Below are positions 20,033 through 29,009 of a stretch of 64,000 bases of DNA, in pieces (the first letter of the stretch is position 1; every line of letters begins with the position of its first letter). The notes below the pieces were generated by a model that saw only the letters and a program-made list of their open reading frames with translations, made no database searches and was not told the DNA's origin. Origin of the DNA: Neorickettsia risticii str. Illinois. Lineage in GTDB: Bacteria > Pseudomonadota > Alphaproteobacteria > Rickettsiales > Anaplasmataceae. Location of the stretch: assembly GCF_000022525.1 (NCBI RefSeq), contig NC_013009.1, positions 62,001-126,000 on the forward strand, in the 5' to 3' direction. A program made the translations under genes and the position numbers.

Positions 20033-20956
20033 TTAAAGGTTTTCTCCATGGTCCGTAGAAACGTGCGGGTTAGAATGAGCCTCACATTTGTTCCGTATTC
20101 CATTGAGGAAATCTTCCGTGGACATTTCCTTTTTATTCTCTGGTTTCACAGTTGTTACGATTGCACACCCATCTTTAAATTGAAGAAAGATCTTTTTGGA
20201 GTTTGTTTTAACACCTACCTTAGTAATCGGTGAATCTGTAGTCCTACAAGCCTCTACTATTTTTACGTGCTTGCCGAATAGCTCAATTGAAACAGCACCA
20301 AAAACCCTCAGCTTCCTTAAAAATAGTTCTATCCCTTCAGAGAAATCAATGCTCACTGAATTAGGAAGTTTCTTTGAATAGGTAGCTTTTTCTTCCACCT
20401 GTGGTGCAGGTTTGATGATGTCCAAAGTTTTCAATACGCTATGCAGCATTGAGGCACCAAGATTAGCAAGCTGATCATGTAAAGTTGAGTACGTCTCGGT
20501 TCCATCAAGAGGGATGGCTTTTTGGGTATATATTGCTCCAGCATCTAGTTCAGGTGTAACGCGTATTATAGACACGCCTGCTTCTTTATCTCCCTCCAAG
20601 ATTGTATATTGAATTGGTGAGGGACCGCGCCATCTGGGTAAAAGAGACGGATGAATGTTGAGAGGTGCCAACTTTGGATGCGATAGTAATTTATCTGGTA
20701 TGATAAGACCATAAGAGACGACAACAATTACGTCACAAGGAGGGAGTTCCTCTCCTTTTAGAGAAAAAGGTGTTTTTACAGACAGGCCATACTCCAAAGC
20801 TGTCGAATGTGTTGGCGTCATTGAAGTTAAGAGGCCGCGTCCCTTAGGTTTTGGAGGTTTGGTATAGACTTCTAAAACCTCGAATTGCGGGTCCGCTATG
20901 AGTTTCAAAAGCGTCGGAACCGCAAACGCGGACGATCCCATAAAAAGTATTTTCAC
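20033..20956 (-). CDS. fmt: Methionyl-tRNA formyltransferase
   Basis: Transfers a formyl group from 10-formyl-THF to initiator Met-tRNA. 307 residues, the usual length. The formyl-transferase N-domain opens with KILFMGSSAFAVPTL; the catalytic NIHPSLLPRWRGPSPIQ region holds the Asn and His of the active site, followed by a conserved DAGAI. The C-terminal tRNA-binding domain (residues about 205-300) is weaker but present. ATG 20956 gives the expected N-terminus. tRNA-Ile lies upstream on the same strand. Confidence 0.95.
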   Translation of the reverse strand: MKILFMGSSAFAVPTLLKLIADPQFEVLEVYTKPPKPKGRGLLTSMTPTHSTALEYGLSVKTPFSLKGEELPPCDVIVVVSYGLIIPDKLLSHPKLAPLNIHPSLLPRWRGPSPIQYTILEGDKEAGVSIIRVTPELDAGAIYTQKAIPLDGTETYSTLHDQLANLGASMLHSVLKTLDIIKPAPQVEEKATYSKKLPNSVSIDFSEGIELFLRKLRVFGAVSIELFGKHVKIVEACRTTDSPITKVGVKTNSKKIFLQFKDGCAIVTTVKPENKKEMSTEDFLNGIRNKCEAHSNPHVSTDHGENL

Positions 20957-20985
20957 TGAGCCCGAAACAAGCTAGAACCATTTAG

Positions 20986-21059
20986 TAGGGCTAACTGGAC
21001 TTGAACCAGCGACCTCTCCGTTATAAGCGGAGTGCTCTAACCGACTGAGCTATAGCCCC
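20986..21059 (-). tRNA. tRNA-Ile (anticodon UAU)
   Basis: A full cloverleaf can be drawn: acceptor GGGGCTA with TAGCCCT (one G-U pair), D-stem GCTC/GAGC, anticodon stem CTCCG/CGGAG with loop CTTATAA, and T-arm GCTGG-TTCAAGT-CCAGT. Positions 34-36 are TAT, read as UAU, which pairs with the AUA codon. CCA is not encoded. The usual bacterial AUA reader is tRNA-Ile with CAU modified to lysidine, so UAU is uncommon. Confidence 0.92.
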
Positions 21060-21302
21060 GAAGATTGAGATTCTATCAAGAATCCTTAAACATTACAATT
21101 TTGCAGATTTTATATGGCTTTTTACTTTCAGGAGAAAGGGTCAGTGGTTGAGAAAATTTTTGCAAGGCAACTTCATGCTTAGGGAGGAAAGAAAAAATGT
21201 TGCCTTGCAGCATATAATGCAGCACCAATGCTTAGTTGATATTATAGAGTAAAGATTAAAGAACGATTGAAATATACACTCAATTTAAGCAAGAATTCAA
21301 TT

Positions 21303-22187
21303 CTAATTAATCTCAAGTAGGTCAGGTCCAATAGGTAAGTATCTTCTCTTGTATTCAGCTTTTTTAACCCGTTCAACGACCATTGAGACTATTCGTTCAT
21401 CTATACTTAAAGTTGTTAAATCTTGCTTACATAAGATGGCGGTTAAAATTTGGTCGAGTATTTCATACTCTGGAAGTTCGTCACAATCTTTCTGGTTGTA
21501 CTTTAATTCAGCGGTTGGAGCTTTTCTTAATACTGGTTCTGGGATAACACCTGTTTTCTGTAGCATACTACTTTCTGGTATATTGCCATTGCGCCATTGT
21601 GCAAGTTTGTAAACCTGTGTTTTTAAAAATGCTGAAATAGGTGCATATCCGCCACATGAATCGCCATAGAGGGTAAAGTAACCTGTAAGAATCTCAGACC
21701 TGTTGCTGGTTGAAAGTACCATGCTGTTTGTTTTATTTGAAAGTCCCATCAAGATGACAGCACGTATACGTGATTGCAAGTTTTGCTCTGTAATATCCTG
21801 TTCTTCCCACGTTACACAGTGTGAAAAAACCTCTTTAAATGACTGAAGCAATCCATCGATGCGGATAACTGTGTGCGCCACGCCCAACCTATGAGCGATC
21901 TCTAGTGCGTCATCAATACTATCAGTGCTTGTATAGGGGGAAGGCATCATTACAGTTCGTACGCGACTATTACCAAATGCATCAGTCGCGATTGTTGCAA
22001 CTAGGGCCGAGTCTATTCCTCCAGAAAGTCCAACGATTACATCTAACGTGTCTGTGTTTTTTAAGTACTTTCTCAGTTCATGGAGCACAAATAAGTAGTA
22101 TTTTTCCAATTTAGGATGATGTTTTTGCACGTAAGCATTACAGATAACCTTTACTTTGTGCGAGGTAAAGAAGTCATCCGGTTGCAT
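21303..22187 (-). CDS. nadE: NAD synthetase, synthetase domain only
   Basis: Amidates nicotinic acid adenine dinucleotide to NAD in an ATP-dependent step. 294 residues. The PP-loop SGGIDSA is near residue 54-60, and the motifs MPSPYTS, LSTSNRSE and GYFTLYGDSCGGYAPI are those of the long glutamine-dependent enzymes, not of the short E. coli type. The N-terminal nitrilase-like glutaminase domain (about 260 residues) is absent; a TGA directly precedes the ATG and no glutaminase sequence is found upstream. The enzyme may use free ammonia, or a separate glutaminase protein may exist elsewhere. Confidence 0.9.
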   Translation of the reverse strand: MQPDDFFTSHKVKVICNAYVQKHHPKLEKYYLFVLHELRKYLKNTDTLDVIVGLSGGIDSALVATIATDAFGNSRVRTVMMPSPYTSTDSIDDALEIAHRLGVAHTVIRIDGLLQSFKEVFSHCVTWEEQDITEQNLQSRIRAVILMGLSNKTNSMVLSTSNRSEILTGYFTLYGDSCGGYAPISAFLKTQVYKLAQWRNGNIPESSMLQKTGVIPEPVLRKAPTAELKYNQKDCDELPEYEILDQILTAILCKQDLTTLSIDERIVSMVVERVKKAEYKRRYLPIGPDLLEIN

Positions 22188-22646
22188 TCACCGGAAAACC
22201 TTGGGGTAGATTTTACGGTTTCTACACTTATTTGAGTCTAAGTGGCATTCTCCAATTGGAATTCTGTACCGTATTCCCACTATGTGGACGAAGCATTCGT
22301 TAACGACGCATGGCACTTTAAACAGGGTGTTTGTAAACTTGCGGTTTACATTTAGAAATCTCTCTATTTTGGGAGAGAGATATTCCAGCTGTTATACTCA
22401 ACTTTAAGAGAAAGTTTGTTTTCACGAGAGGTCCCTGTTAGAATTTCCAGCCTGCGTCAATTTGTTGGATTCAAAAAGTTTTATTAAGTTATACTTAAAG
22501 TGTATTAACTGCGAAAGTTGTTGCAGTAGGTTCCGAATATCAAACGTATTTTGACTTTCGATCTCGTAAAAACAGCGAGCTTTGTACAATGTTGATATCA
22601 TGAATTTGTATAATGAGCTCAAGTAGGTCTGTATCAATAGGTTGTG
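22188..22646. other. Divergent intergenic region nadE/lipB
   Basis: About 460 bases that must hold the promoters of both genes. The sequence GAAAGTTTGTTTTCAC near 22411 resembles one arm of the inverted repeat at 26484. No gene. Confidence 0.5.
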
Positions 22647-23277
22647 ATGGAATGGAAAATTGATAAAGACTGTGTCGATTACCAAATGTCACTCATGTTC
22701 ATGCAAGAGCGGGTAAAGCAGGTTATTAACGGTTTAGGCGATGAATTGGTGTGGATGTTGCAATATGAGGCGCTCTATACAGGGGGTACGAGCACAGATC
22801 CACAGGATCTACTCAATCCAGATCTTTTTCCAGTTTTTAACGTGGGGAGAGGAGGTAAGTACACTTATCATGGTCCTGGGCAGCGCGTTATCTATCCAAT
22901 ACTTAATCTAAGGAGCCGTAATATATGTGATCTCCATAAATATATTTATTTGTTGGAAGAAGTAGTCATTATCACGCTCGATAATTTTGGGATTAATAGC
23001 CATAGAAAAGAGGGGCATATTGGAGTCTGGGTTGAAAGGGAATGTCAGCCACCAAAAAAAAATTGCAGCAATTGGTGTAAGAGTAAGTAAGTGGGTGAGT
23101 TATCATGGTATTGCTGTTAATTTGTATCCAGATCTGAGCCACTATGATGCGATAGTTCCCTGCGGAATTAAGAATTTTGGTGTAACTTCTGTAAAGGAAA
23201 TGGGTATAGAAATAAGGAGCTTTGATGCATTTGATAGATACTTCAAAAAATCATTTATAAAAATCTTTGGCGGATGA
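22647..23277 (+). CDS. lipB: Octanoyltransferase LipB, frame interrupted at A9
   Basis: LipB moves octanoyl from acyl carrier protein to lipoyl domains, the first step of lipoate synthesis. The N-terminal part (22647-23090) carries [13 protein letters not shown] and GVWV; the C-terminal part, in the next frame to 23277, carries the catalytic-Lys region KIAAIGVRV, the HGIAVN motif and VPCGI with the active-site Cys. Both halves are needed. The switch falls at nine A's (23054-23062); removing one A restores about 210 residues, the family's length. Slippage at A9, a sequencing error or a recent pseudogene are all possible; strong conservation on both sides argues for retained function. truB follows after 11 bases. 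Confidence 0.88.
23054..23062 (+). repeat. A9 homopolymer at the lipB frame switch
   Basis: Nine A's exactly where the two lipB reading frames meet, a typical site for polymerase slippage. Confidence 0.92.
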
Positions 23278-23288
23278 GTTAGGGTGGT

Positions 23289-23996
23289 ATGACGTTGGAT
23301 GTGAAATTAGATAGCATAGAAGGTTGGCTTAACTTGGATAAAGAAAGTGGAATCTCCTCGTTTGGTGCATTGAAACTTTTAAAGCGTAAGCTTGGTGTAA
23401 AGAAGGCGGGTTATGTAGGAACATTAGACCCTATTGCAACTGGAGTTCTGGTTATTGCCCTTGGCAGGACAACAAAGCTCATCCCGCAGTTTGACGATTC
23501 TTTCAAAGAATATGAATTCACAATCGAATGGGGTGTGGAAACAGATACACTAGATTCGGAGGGTGCAGTGCTTCGAAGCGGTGGTCTCATACCAAGTATA
23601 AGAGCAGTTCTCGAGGTTTTACCCTCATTTCTTGGTGAGCAGTTGCAAGTTCCACCTAAGTTTTCAGCCATCCACGTAAACGGCCGCAGGGCCTATTCAC
23701 TTGCCCGAGCTGGTATAGAATTTAATATACAGCCCAGAGTGGTTGTTATACACAGTATTGAATGTATGAATCATTCGGCTGGGCAATCAGTTTTGAAAGT
23801 ATCATGTAGTAAAGGAACTTACGTCAGAGCAATCGCTCGGGACATCGCGCACAAACTGGATTCACTTGCATTTGTAAGTAGAATACGCAGAACAAGATTA
23901 GGCATATTCAACGTCACCAGCGGAAATAGGCTTTCAGAAATTACAAAGAAGCACATAGTCCCGCCAGGTGTGCCACTCGCCACACACAAAGGCTAA
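23289..23996 (+). CDS. truB: tRNA pseudouridine-55 synthase
   Basis: Makes the universal pseudouridine 55 of the T-loop. 235 residues. GYVGTLDPIATG holds the catalytic Asp, followed by the family motifs KEYEF, PPKFSAIHVNGRRAY and GTYVRAIARDI. The C-terminal extension found in longer homologs is absent, as in many alphaproteobacteria. ATG 23289 follows lipB closely, so the two probably form an operon. Its end overlaps the convergent small gene by a few bases. Confidence 0.95.
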   Translation: MTLDVKLDSIEGWLNLDKESGISSFGALKLLKRKLGVKKAGYVGTLDPIATGVLVIALGRTTKLIPQFDDSFKEYEFTIEWGVETDTLDSEGAVLRSGGLIPSIRAVLEVLPSFLGEQLQVPPKFSAIHVNGRRAYSLARAGIEFNIQPRVVVIHSIECMNHSAGQSVLKVSCSKGTYVRAIARDIAHKLDSLAFVSRIRRTRLGIFNVTSGNRLSEITKKHIVPPGVPLATHKG

Positions 23997-24154
23997 TCAC
24001 CCTTGCCTCTGTCCCCGCCCATATTAGATACGGATGAGACCTGCTCCACCGACGTGCCCTGAGTGGTCCCACGCATGGCGAGTGCAATTGCAACTGCCAT
24101 AAAAACAGCCAAGCAGCAAAAAGCACAAAGAAGCAAGACTTTATCAGGACTCAT
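23993..24154 (-). CDS. Small single-TM protein
   Basis: 53 residues from ATG 24154, preceded by a strong ribosome site GGGAGGG at a good distance. One transmembrane helix (about residues 6-27, Cys- and Ala-rich) and a short polar tail ending GGDRGKGD. It converges on truB with a four-base overlap (CTAA). Not recognised. The ribosome site and compact fit support a real gene; chance remains possible. Confidence 0.55.
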   Translation of the reverse strand: MSPDKVLLLCAFCCLAVFMAVAIALAMRGTTQGTSVEQVSSVSNMGGDRGKGD

Positions 24155-24630
24155 GCACCCTCCCGCCGTCACATCACCATACCACAAAGTGTATGGCTTT
24201 TCTACGGTAGAGTCAAGGAATTGAGCTGTCTGTAGAAGTGGTTCTGCTTCTATAATGTGCGCTTTTTCTCACTAAAACGGTGATATTCCTAATTTGCTAG
24301 GGGTGGTGCTTTCCGATTTTTTCTTTATTCCTGCAAATACAGTTTTTCCTTTAATAGAGAGGTCTTTGTCGTTAGAGAGGGCACCACTTAGAGACTAGGA
24401 TAGTTCGAAGATGTCATAGGATAAAATTGTATATGAATGTAGAAAGGTATTATAGTATTACCATTCAGTGCAGTTTCCTTTCTGGTATATCCCTTGGGTA
24501 AGATAGCACTTTGGTCGTCTGCCTCAAGGATCTGGCTTGCTTTTTCTATTCCGGTTATGAACTGCTGTTCAGGAAACATAGGGCTAAATTTGCCGTTGTA
24601 CTGTCTTCTCATGAGTATTAGGGGTTGAAA
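24155..24630. other. Intergenic region
   Basis: About 480 bases. A minus-strand frame of 74 codons ends at 24388, but its ATG 24612 has no ribosome site and no known relatives. Nothing else supported. Confidence 0.4.
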
Positions 24631-25707
24631 ATGTCAACTGTAGAGTTATGTAAACCAAAGTATTTGTTTCCCATATTGTTTATCACTGCAATTGGGTTGT
24701 TATGTCTAATTGCTGTTCTTGCAACAGAGATTGTTTTTATAAGAAGGGTCAAAATGGGGATAGCAAGACTTAACAAGAAGGTTGATGGTTTATGCCACAC
24801 GGTTGAGAATTTTTGTTCAGATCGTGCAGTTGAGAGTTTTTACAAAAAATTAGACCTGTATCTTACAGCAAATATAAGTGAGCTTCCGGATGAACTTATT
24901 AAGCTTCGGTGTGGGGACGATTTACGCCAAACTTCGTGGATACAGAGTGGTAATGATGGATCTACTGTACTTTATGATGTTGCGGGTGCTGCTGAGAAAG
25001 CACCTATTTACGGTGGGTACGTGCTTACGAAACAGTTAAAACCTGAAGTATCAGTGTCACTTAAAATAAAATCACCCAAAAATGTTGGACTGCAGGAGTT
25101 TAATCATGTGCTTGATGTTGCTGAATGCGGAGAAACAGAGGGCTGTGATGATGCTAAGCAAATATTGGTGGACAGTGGTATCAGTGCGGCTTATAGTGTA
25201 CGCCGCCATCCTTCAGGTAGCTCCCAAGATACAGGAGTGGATGTATCTGGGATAACAACTTTTGACGCAAGTCTTATGGAGGACTCTGTTCGCAGTGCCG
25301 ATGATAACGGTAGTGATTTTGAAGAATGTGAGTCTGATAGTCAATGTTTAAAAAAACATGATACTGTGATTGAGTCGGGCGATTGTAACATGAATGTTAA
25401 CCGATCCTCCCTTACAGCCAGTGAAGGCTATTCCGCCAAGCCTGGTTGTGAGTTGCCAGATCCATACGCTAAGGGTGATGTTTCTTTTCGGAATTCACTG
25501 GAAAAGGCTTCAGAGGATTTAATGTCCTCTTTGGATGCTAGTTTAGTGTATGCGTCAGCTATATTATCTTCCTTTGACACGCCACTTCTTTCTTTGAGTG
25601 GTGCTAATGATTCGGTGAAATCAAAGACATCTATTTCTACATCTATTACATCACTTAGCGTTACTGGGTCTGGATCGCTTAGTGCAGGCGAGGTACTTTT
25701 ACCATAA
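24631..25707 (+). CDS. Single-TM protein with long polar domain
   Basis: 358 residues from ATG 24631, with AGGGG six bases upstream (a TTG two codons earlier is in frame). A signal-anchor helix (about 10-33, LFPILFITAIGLLCLIAVLA) is followed by basic residues (RRVKMG), which places the remaining 320 residues in the cytoplasm by the positive-inside rule. That part is acidic in its middle (DDNGSDFEECESDSQ) and Ser/Thr-rich at the end (SKTSISTSITSLSVTGSGS). No known domain. It precedes the macro-like array and shares only the general anchor-plus-tail plan with it. Confidence 0.7.
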   Translation: MSTVELCKPKYLFPILFITAIGLLCLIAVLATEIVFIRRVKMGIARLNKKVDGLCHTVENFCSDRAVESFYKKLDLYLTANISELPDELIKLRCGDDLRQTSWIQSGNDGSTVLYDVAGAAEKAPIYGGYVLTKQLKPEVSVSLKIKSPKNVGLQEFNHVLDVAECGETEGCDDAKQILVDSGISAAYSVRRHPSGSSQDTGVDVSGITTFDASLMEDSVRSADDNGSDFEECESDSQCLKKHDTVIESGDCNMNVNRSSLTASEGYSAKPGCELPDPYAKGDVSFRNSLEKASEDLMSSLDASLVYASAILSSFDTPLLSLSGANDSVKSKTSISTSITSLSVTGSGSLSAGEVLLP

Positions 25708-26563
25708 GGAGTTTACTAACGTACATAGTGCAGTGGTTTGCTTCTTTTTTGCTCTATTTGAATCAGGTGTTCCAGTATCAGGAGGGTTGTGCGACGTGTT
25801 TTGGCCACTTGGATTAACCATGCTGCATAGGTAGCCATGCTCTTCATTTTGTGTGCTTGGTGCACGTGGTGATGTTCCTAGTTTTGTATACCCTTGTGCT
25901 ACCTAATGACTTGCTTTCCGGTGGTGGTTCTTTGACAGTCCATATATCTGTTTCTACGAATTGTTGTAGTGCAATAGTGTTTCGATTGCAGGTTTCTTTG
26001 CATTTCTCATGTGTATAAAGAGAGAAATCACTAGTACTAATGGAGATGCGCGAATCTACGAATAAATTGGTACATGTTCGGGCAATTAAAGTTTCTTCGT
26101 GGTACAAGCATTTGTTATTAAATGTTTGAGTCCTAAAACGTATAAATCCGATCTGAACAGGCACGAAGTAGGCTGATCTCAACTAAGATTGTTTTTTCTT
26201 GTCTTGTCTTTCCTTTCTTCCACTCAGAATATCGCAAAACCGTATTTACTGTCTTGGCAAGTTTTTTGCGTTATGCGACTGCTTTTGCTTAGCCACAATT
26301 GTGAGTAGCAATCCGGAAAGAAGGTGTAAAACGGTTGAGCTTCTTAATGTACTGGAATCCGTTTAGGTATTTTCGTCCAAACGTGTTGCAGTTTCTTCTA
26401 TGAGGTCGTTTTAGGGTCTCGAAATAGCGAGCTGATTAACAAATATAAACAAACTTTCCCATTTTTTCATACCGAAAACATGCGAAAGTTTGTTTTTCAC
26501 CTATGGTAGAATTATCTTTTATTTTATTCTAAAATTAATATTGATTGATGCTTAATAGAGATA
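25708..26563. other. Gene-poor interval before the macro-like array
   Basis: About 850 bases. A 112-codon minus-strand frame (25844-26182) begins with TTG and lacks homologs I know. The last 120 bases hold an inverted repeat and the presumed promoter of the first array gene. Confidence 0.45.
26447..26495 (+). promoter_or_regulatory. Perfect 12-bp inverted repeat upstream of the array
   Basis: AAACAAACTTTC (26447-26458) is repeated inverted at 26484-26495, with 25 bases between. It sits 69 bases before the first array gene. The arms are too far apart and not followed by T's, so an operator is more likely than a terminator. No binding protein is known. Confidence 0.45.
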
Positions 26564-27523
26564 ATGAAGATTAATGCTGGAAAAGATTTAATAATGAGTT
26601 GCGCAGTGCTATCTGTAGTTGCGCTATTATCAATCGTAGCTTGTGCGGTATTGATAAAACTTGCTAAACAAAGGGCTGCCTTAGAAAAAGGTAAAATTGA
26701 CAAGAAAATACTACAAGATAGAGGAAGTCACCTTGAAGAACGAAGTCTTTCTGACGAACAAGGGGGTGATCCACATTCGCAGCTTGAAGGGGCAGAACTT
26801 TCGCAAGATATTCCAGTTCCTGGTCTGAAAAATTGTTTCTTGAGTTCAGATGGAATTTTGGGTCCCGAAGGGGCCGAAACTAAACCCAACTGGCGTGGTA
26901 AAGTGGTAATCGTCGACCAATCTGCGAGTGTGTTTAAGAACTACAGTTATGTTAGAGAAGGTGATTCAGGGAAGTTGTATGATGTTCTGAAAATCCATGA
27001 AGGTCCGATTAGCGAGAGTATGCGTGAAAAATGTAACGGAGAGGAATTATTGATTAATCCAGAGACTTTTCGTGCTCAATGCTATGAGGCAGGCGTTATA
27101 CACGTTGGTAATACTCTTCCATCTCGTTTGGGTGTGAGCAGAGTAGCAGATATGAGCCCCGATGTATTGCGTTTGGCGCTTCAGTTGTTTTTTTATTCTA
27201 CTTTTTCGCGTATATCCTGGGCTTGTTCGTATGAAATGCGAAGTTTTTGTACTAAAGCAACCCTCCTAATACCGATGGTGGAGCTGGAAGGGTTCAATAA
27301 AGGTTTGCCGAAGTCTGAGGAGCTGGAGGTTTTTGCCAAAGCGTTTTTTGATGTTTTCAAGCGTGGTGTAGGCGAAACTTCGACCGGAGCTTTGAATGTA
27401 AAGAGTGTCAAAATTTGTTGTGGTGATAGAGAGACACAACTTGCTTTAGCTGAAGCAATGGATAAAGTAAGGCAAAAAATGGACCAAGAAGCTGGTAAAA
27501 CCCCAGATTCACCAGCTCGATAA
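26564..27523 (+). CDS. CCG-macro array protein 1
   Basis: 319 residues. Signal anchor about 11-31, then a charged linker, then the shared C-terminal domain from IPVPGLKNC (about 85) to the end. In order: KVVIVD strand, the variable GDSGKLYDVL loop-helix, IHVG, a helix with LALQLFF, the TLLIPMV strand and VKICCGDRE strand followed by an Ala-rich helix. This order matches a macro domain, but the Asn that contacts ADP-ribose is replaced by Asp/Gln. Its last 36 codons and the downstream 370 bases are almost identical to those of array gene 3. Function unknown. Confidence 0.8.
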   Translation: MKINAGKDLIMSCAVLSVVALLSIVACAVLIKLAKQRAALEKGKIDKKILQDRGSHLEERSLSDEQGGDPHSQLEGAELSQDIPVPGLKNCFLSSDGILGPEGAETKPNWRGKVVIVDQSASVFKNYSYVREGDSGKLYDVLKIHEGPISESMREKCNGEELLINPETFRAQCYEAGVIHVGNTLPSRLGVSRVADMSPDVLRLALQLFFYSTFSRISWACSYEMRSFCTKATLLIPMVELEGFNKGLPKSEELEVFAKAFFDVFKRGVGETSTGALNVKSVKICCGDRETQLALAEAMDKVRQKMDQEAGKTPDSPAR

Positions 27524-27889
27524 GATAGCACCTAAGGTAACTATCCAATATCTTGTGTTTTGTGGGAGATGGCGATCCAACTAGCACGGATATAGACCGT
27601 AATAAACGGCTGGGTGTCAGTCTAGCATCTAAGTATATGAAGGCATAGTACTTCTATATTGGGCGTAAGAGTGTGAGTCGCGAGTTCGGAGGTACGAAAA
27701 TGACCGTACCTCTGGATTTTGTGTCTAAAAATACAATTCAATTTTAACCTCTGTGTCAGAGGTCTTTCTAAATATGGGGGCTGCTAAGTTTCAAGTTCAC
27801 GGTAGAAAAAGGTTGGTTTTCCTGTCTGTATCTTTGAAATGATGGTTTCATTCCTTAACTAATAGTTTTTAAATTTATTTTTATATTAA
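27414..27889 (+). repeat. Long direct repeat, copy 1
   Basis: 476 bases almost identical to 29833-30297, covering the 3' end of array gene 1 and its downstream region up to the next gene's leader. The main difference is a short insertion near 27600. Confidence 0.88.
27747..27763 (+). terminator. Small hairpin in the array repeat
   Basis: ACCTCTG-TGT-CAGAGGT, a perfect 7-bp stem with a 3-base loop, followed by CTTTCT. It lies 220 bases after the stop of array gene 1. The second repeat copy has a weakened stem. Possible transcript end. Confidence 0.35.
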
Positions 27890-27904
27890 GTTATTATAAA
27901 CTTT
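27871..27904 (+). promoter_or_regulatory. Shared A+T-rich leader of array genes
   Basis: AAATTTA-TTTTTATATTAA followed by TTATAAACTTT. Close variants occur before other array genes, ending about 45-55 bases before each start. TATAAA/TATAGT may be the -10 box. Confidence 0.5.
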
Positions 27905-27951
27905 AGGTTATGGGTAGTGTTCCCAGTTGCGATTAATTAGAAGAAATCAGT

Positions 27952-28860
27952 ATGGAAACAAATGAAAAAATTTTCATAGCTTTTGGTGTAGTGCTTTTTC
28001 TGCTGTTGGTAGCACTGGCAGCTGCGCTTTACAAGTTGTGTAAAATACGTGCTCTCGCGGAGAAAGAGTTACTTGATCAGTCTGTACAGGTGGGGAGAGA
28101 CCAAGCCGATGAAGCTGTACAGGTCGATCTGTTGCCAAAAGCCCAGTTTCCGCACTTTCAACTTGAAAAGCCGCAACTTGAGTTACGCAATATACCAATT
28201 GCTGGTCTAGAAGGTTGTATTTTAGTGCCAGAGGGAATTTTAGGGGTAGAACCTGGAGTAAAAGGACCCAACTGGCAGGGTAATGTGATAGTCGTAGATC
28301 CAGGTGGATCTATTTTCCAGACATGTCGCTATACTGGAAGCGGTGCTTCAGGTGCGTTGTACAGTGCTATAGGAGTCTTTGACACCCCGGTTAATCAGAA
28401 TACAGCAGAGCGTCTTGTTGCTGAGCCCGTAGTTGTTAACCAAAGGATCTTTAGGAATCCGCGTTGGCAGGTACGTGTTGTACACGTTCACTCTCCAGAT
28501 ATGAGCAGGCTTCCTTCTTCCACTGTTTCGCCCGAGCGTGCCCTTAGGGATAGCCTTTACCGACTATTCCTTGAGACGTTTTGCACTCTTCAGCGTGCGG
28601 CACTTCCTGGGGACTCTATTATAATGATGCCGCTGGTGGCTTCGGGTATATATTCTGGAAATATCCCGAGCAATATTTATAATCGTGCTTTTGCTAGTGC
28701 ATTTTGCGCTGCTGCTCGGGCTTTGAGGAGTTCTAATATAGCTGAAGCTTTAGGTGTGCGAGAGGTTAGGATTTGCTGCTACGGTAGGGCTGTACAACTT
28801 GCTTTAGCTGAAGAAATGGAGCGACAAGCTTGTACAGGGAAAGAGGGGCCAGCGCGCTAA
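27952..28860 (+). CDS. CCG-macro array protein 2
   Basis: 302 residues, ATG 27952. The anchor (about 8-29, FGVVLFLLLVALAAALY) is followed by CKIRA, so the C-terminus is cytoplasmic. The linker has two short repeats (SVQVG, AVQVD). The domain shows the clearest macro-like features of the array: NVIVVDPGGSIF, the small-residue loop GSGASGALYSAIG (comparable to GGGVAGAI..AG), VRVVHVHSPDM (comparable to V.HTVGP), SIIMMPLVASGIYSG (comparable to SIAFPAISTGIYG) and VREVRICCYG before the last helix. ADP-ribose or nucleotide binding is inferred only. Confidence 0.85.
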   Translation: METNEKIFIAFGVVLFLLLVALAAALYKLCKIRALAEKELLDQSVQVGRDQADEAVQVDLLPKAQFPHFQLEKPQLELRNIPIAGLEGCILVPEGILGVEPGVKGPNWQGNVIVVDPGGSIFQTCRYTGSGASGALYSAIGVFDTPVNQNTAERLVAEPVVVNQRIFRNPRWQVRVVHVHSPDMSRLPSSTVSPERALRDSLYRLFLETFCTLQRAALPGDSIIMMPLVASGIYSGNIPSNIYNRAFASAFCAAARALRSSNIAEALGVREVRICCYGRAVQLALAEEMERQACTGKEGPAR

Positions 28861-29009
28861 GATAGTTTCCGATTTATGGTAGTACTGCACCTTTTTCAAG
28901 TCTACTTTGTAGATCTTTATAAATTTTTATACACTAGATACTATGAACTTTATCTATAGCAACTAATAGACTGTTTTATTAGTTGCGATTTGTCAGTTGG
29001 GCTACTAGT

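Noticed and set aside
24388-24612. 74-codon minus-strand frame
   Set aside because: No ribosome site at its ATG, no hydrophobic or domain pattern, no known relatives.
25844-26182. 112-codon minus-strand frame
   Set aside because: Starts with TTG, lacks a ribosome site and family resemblance.
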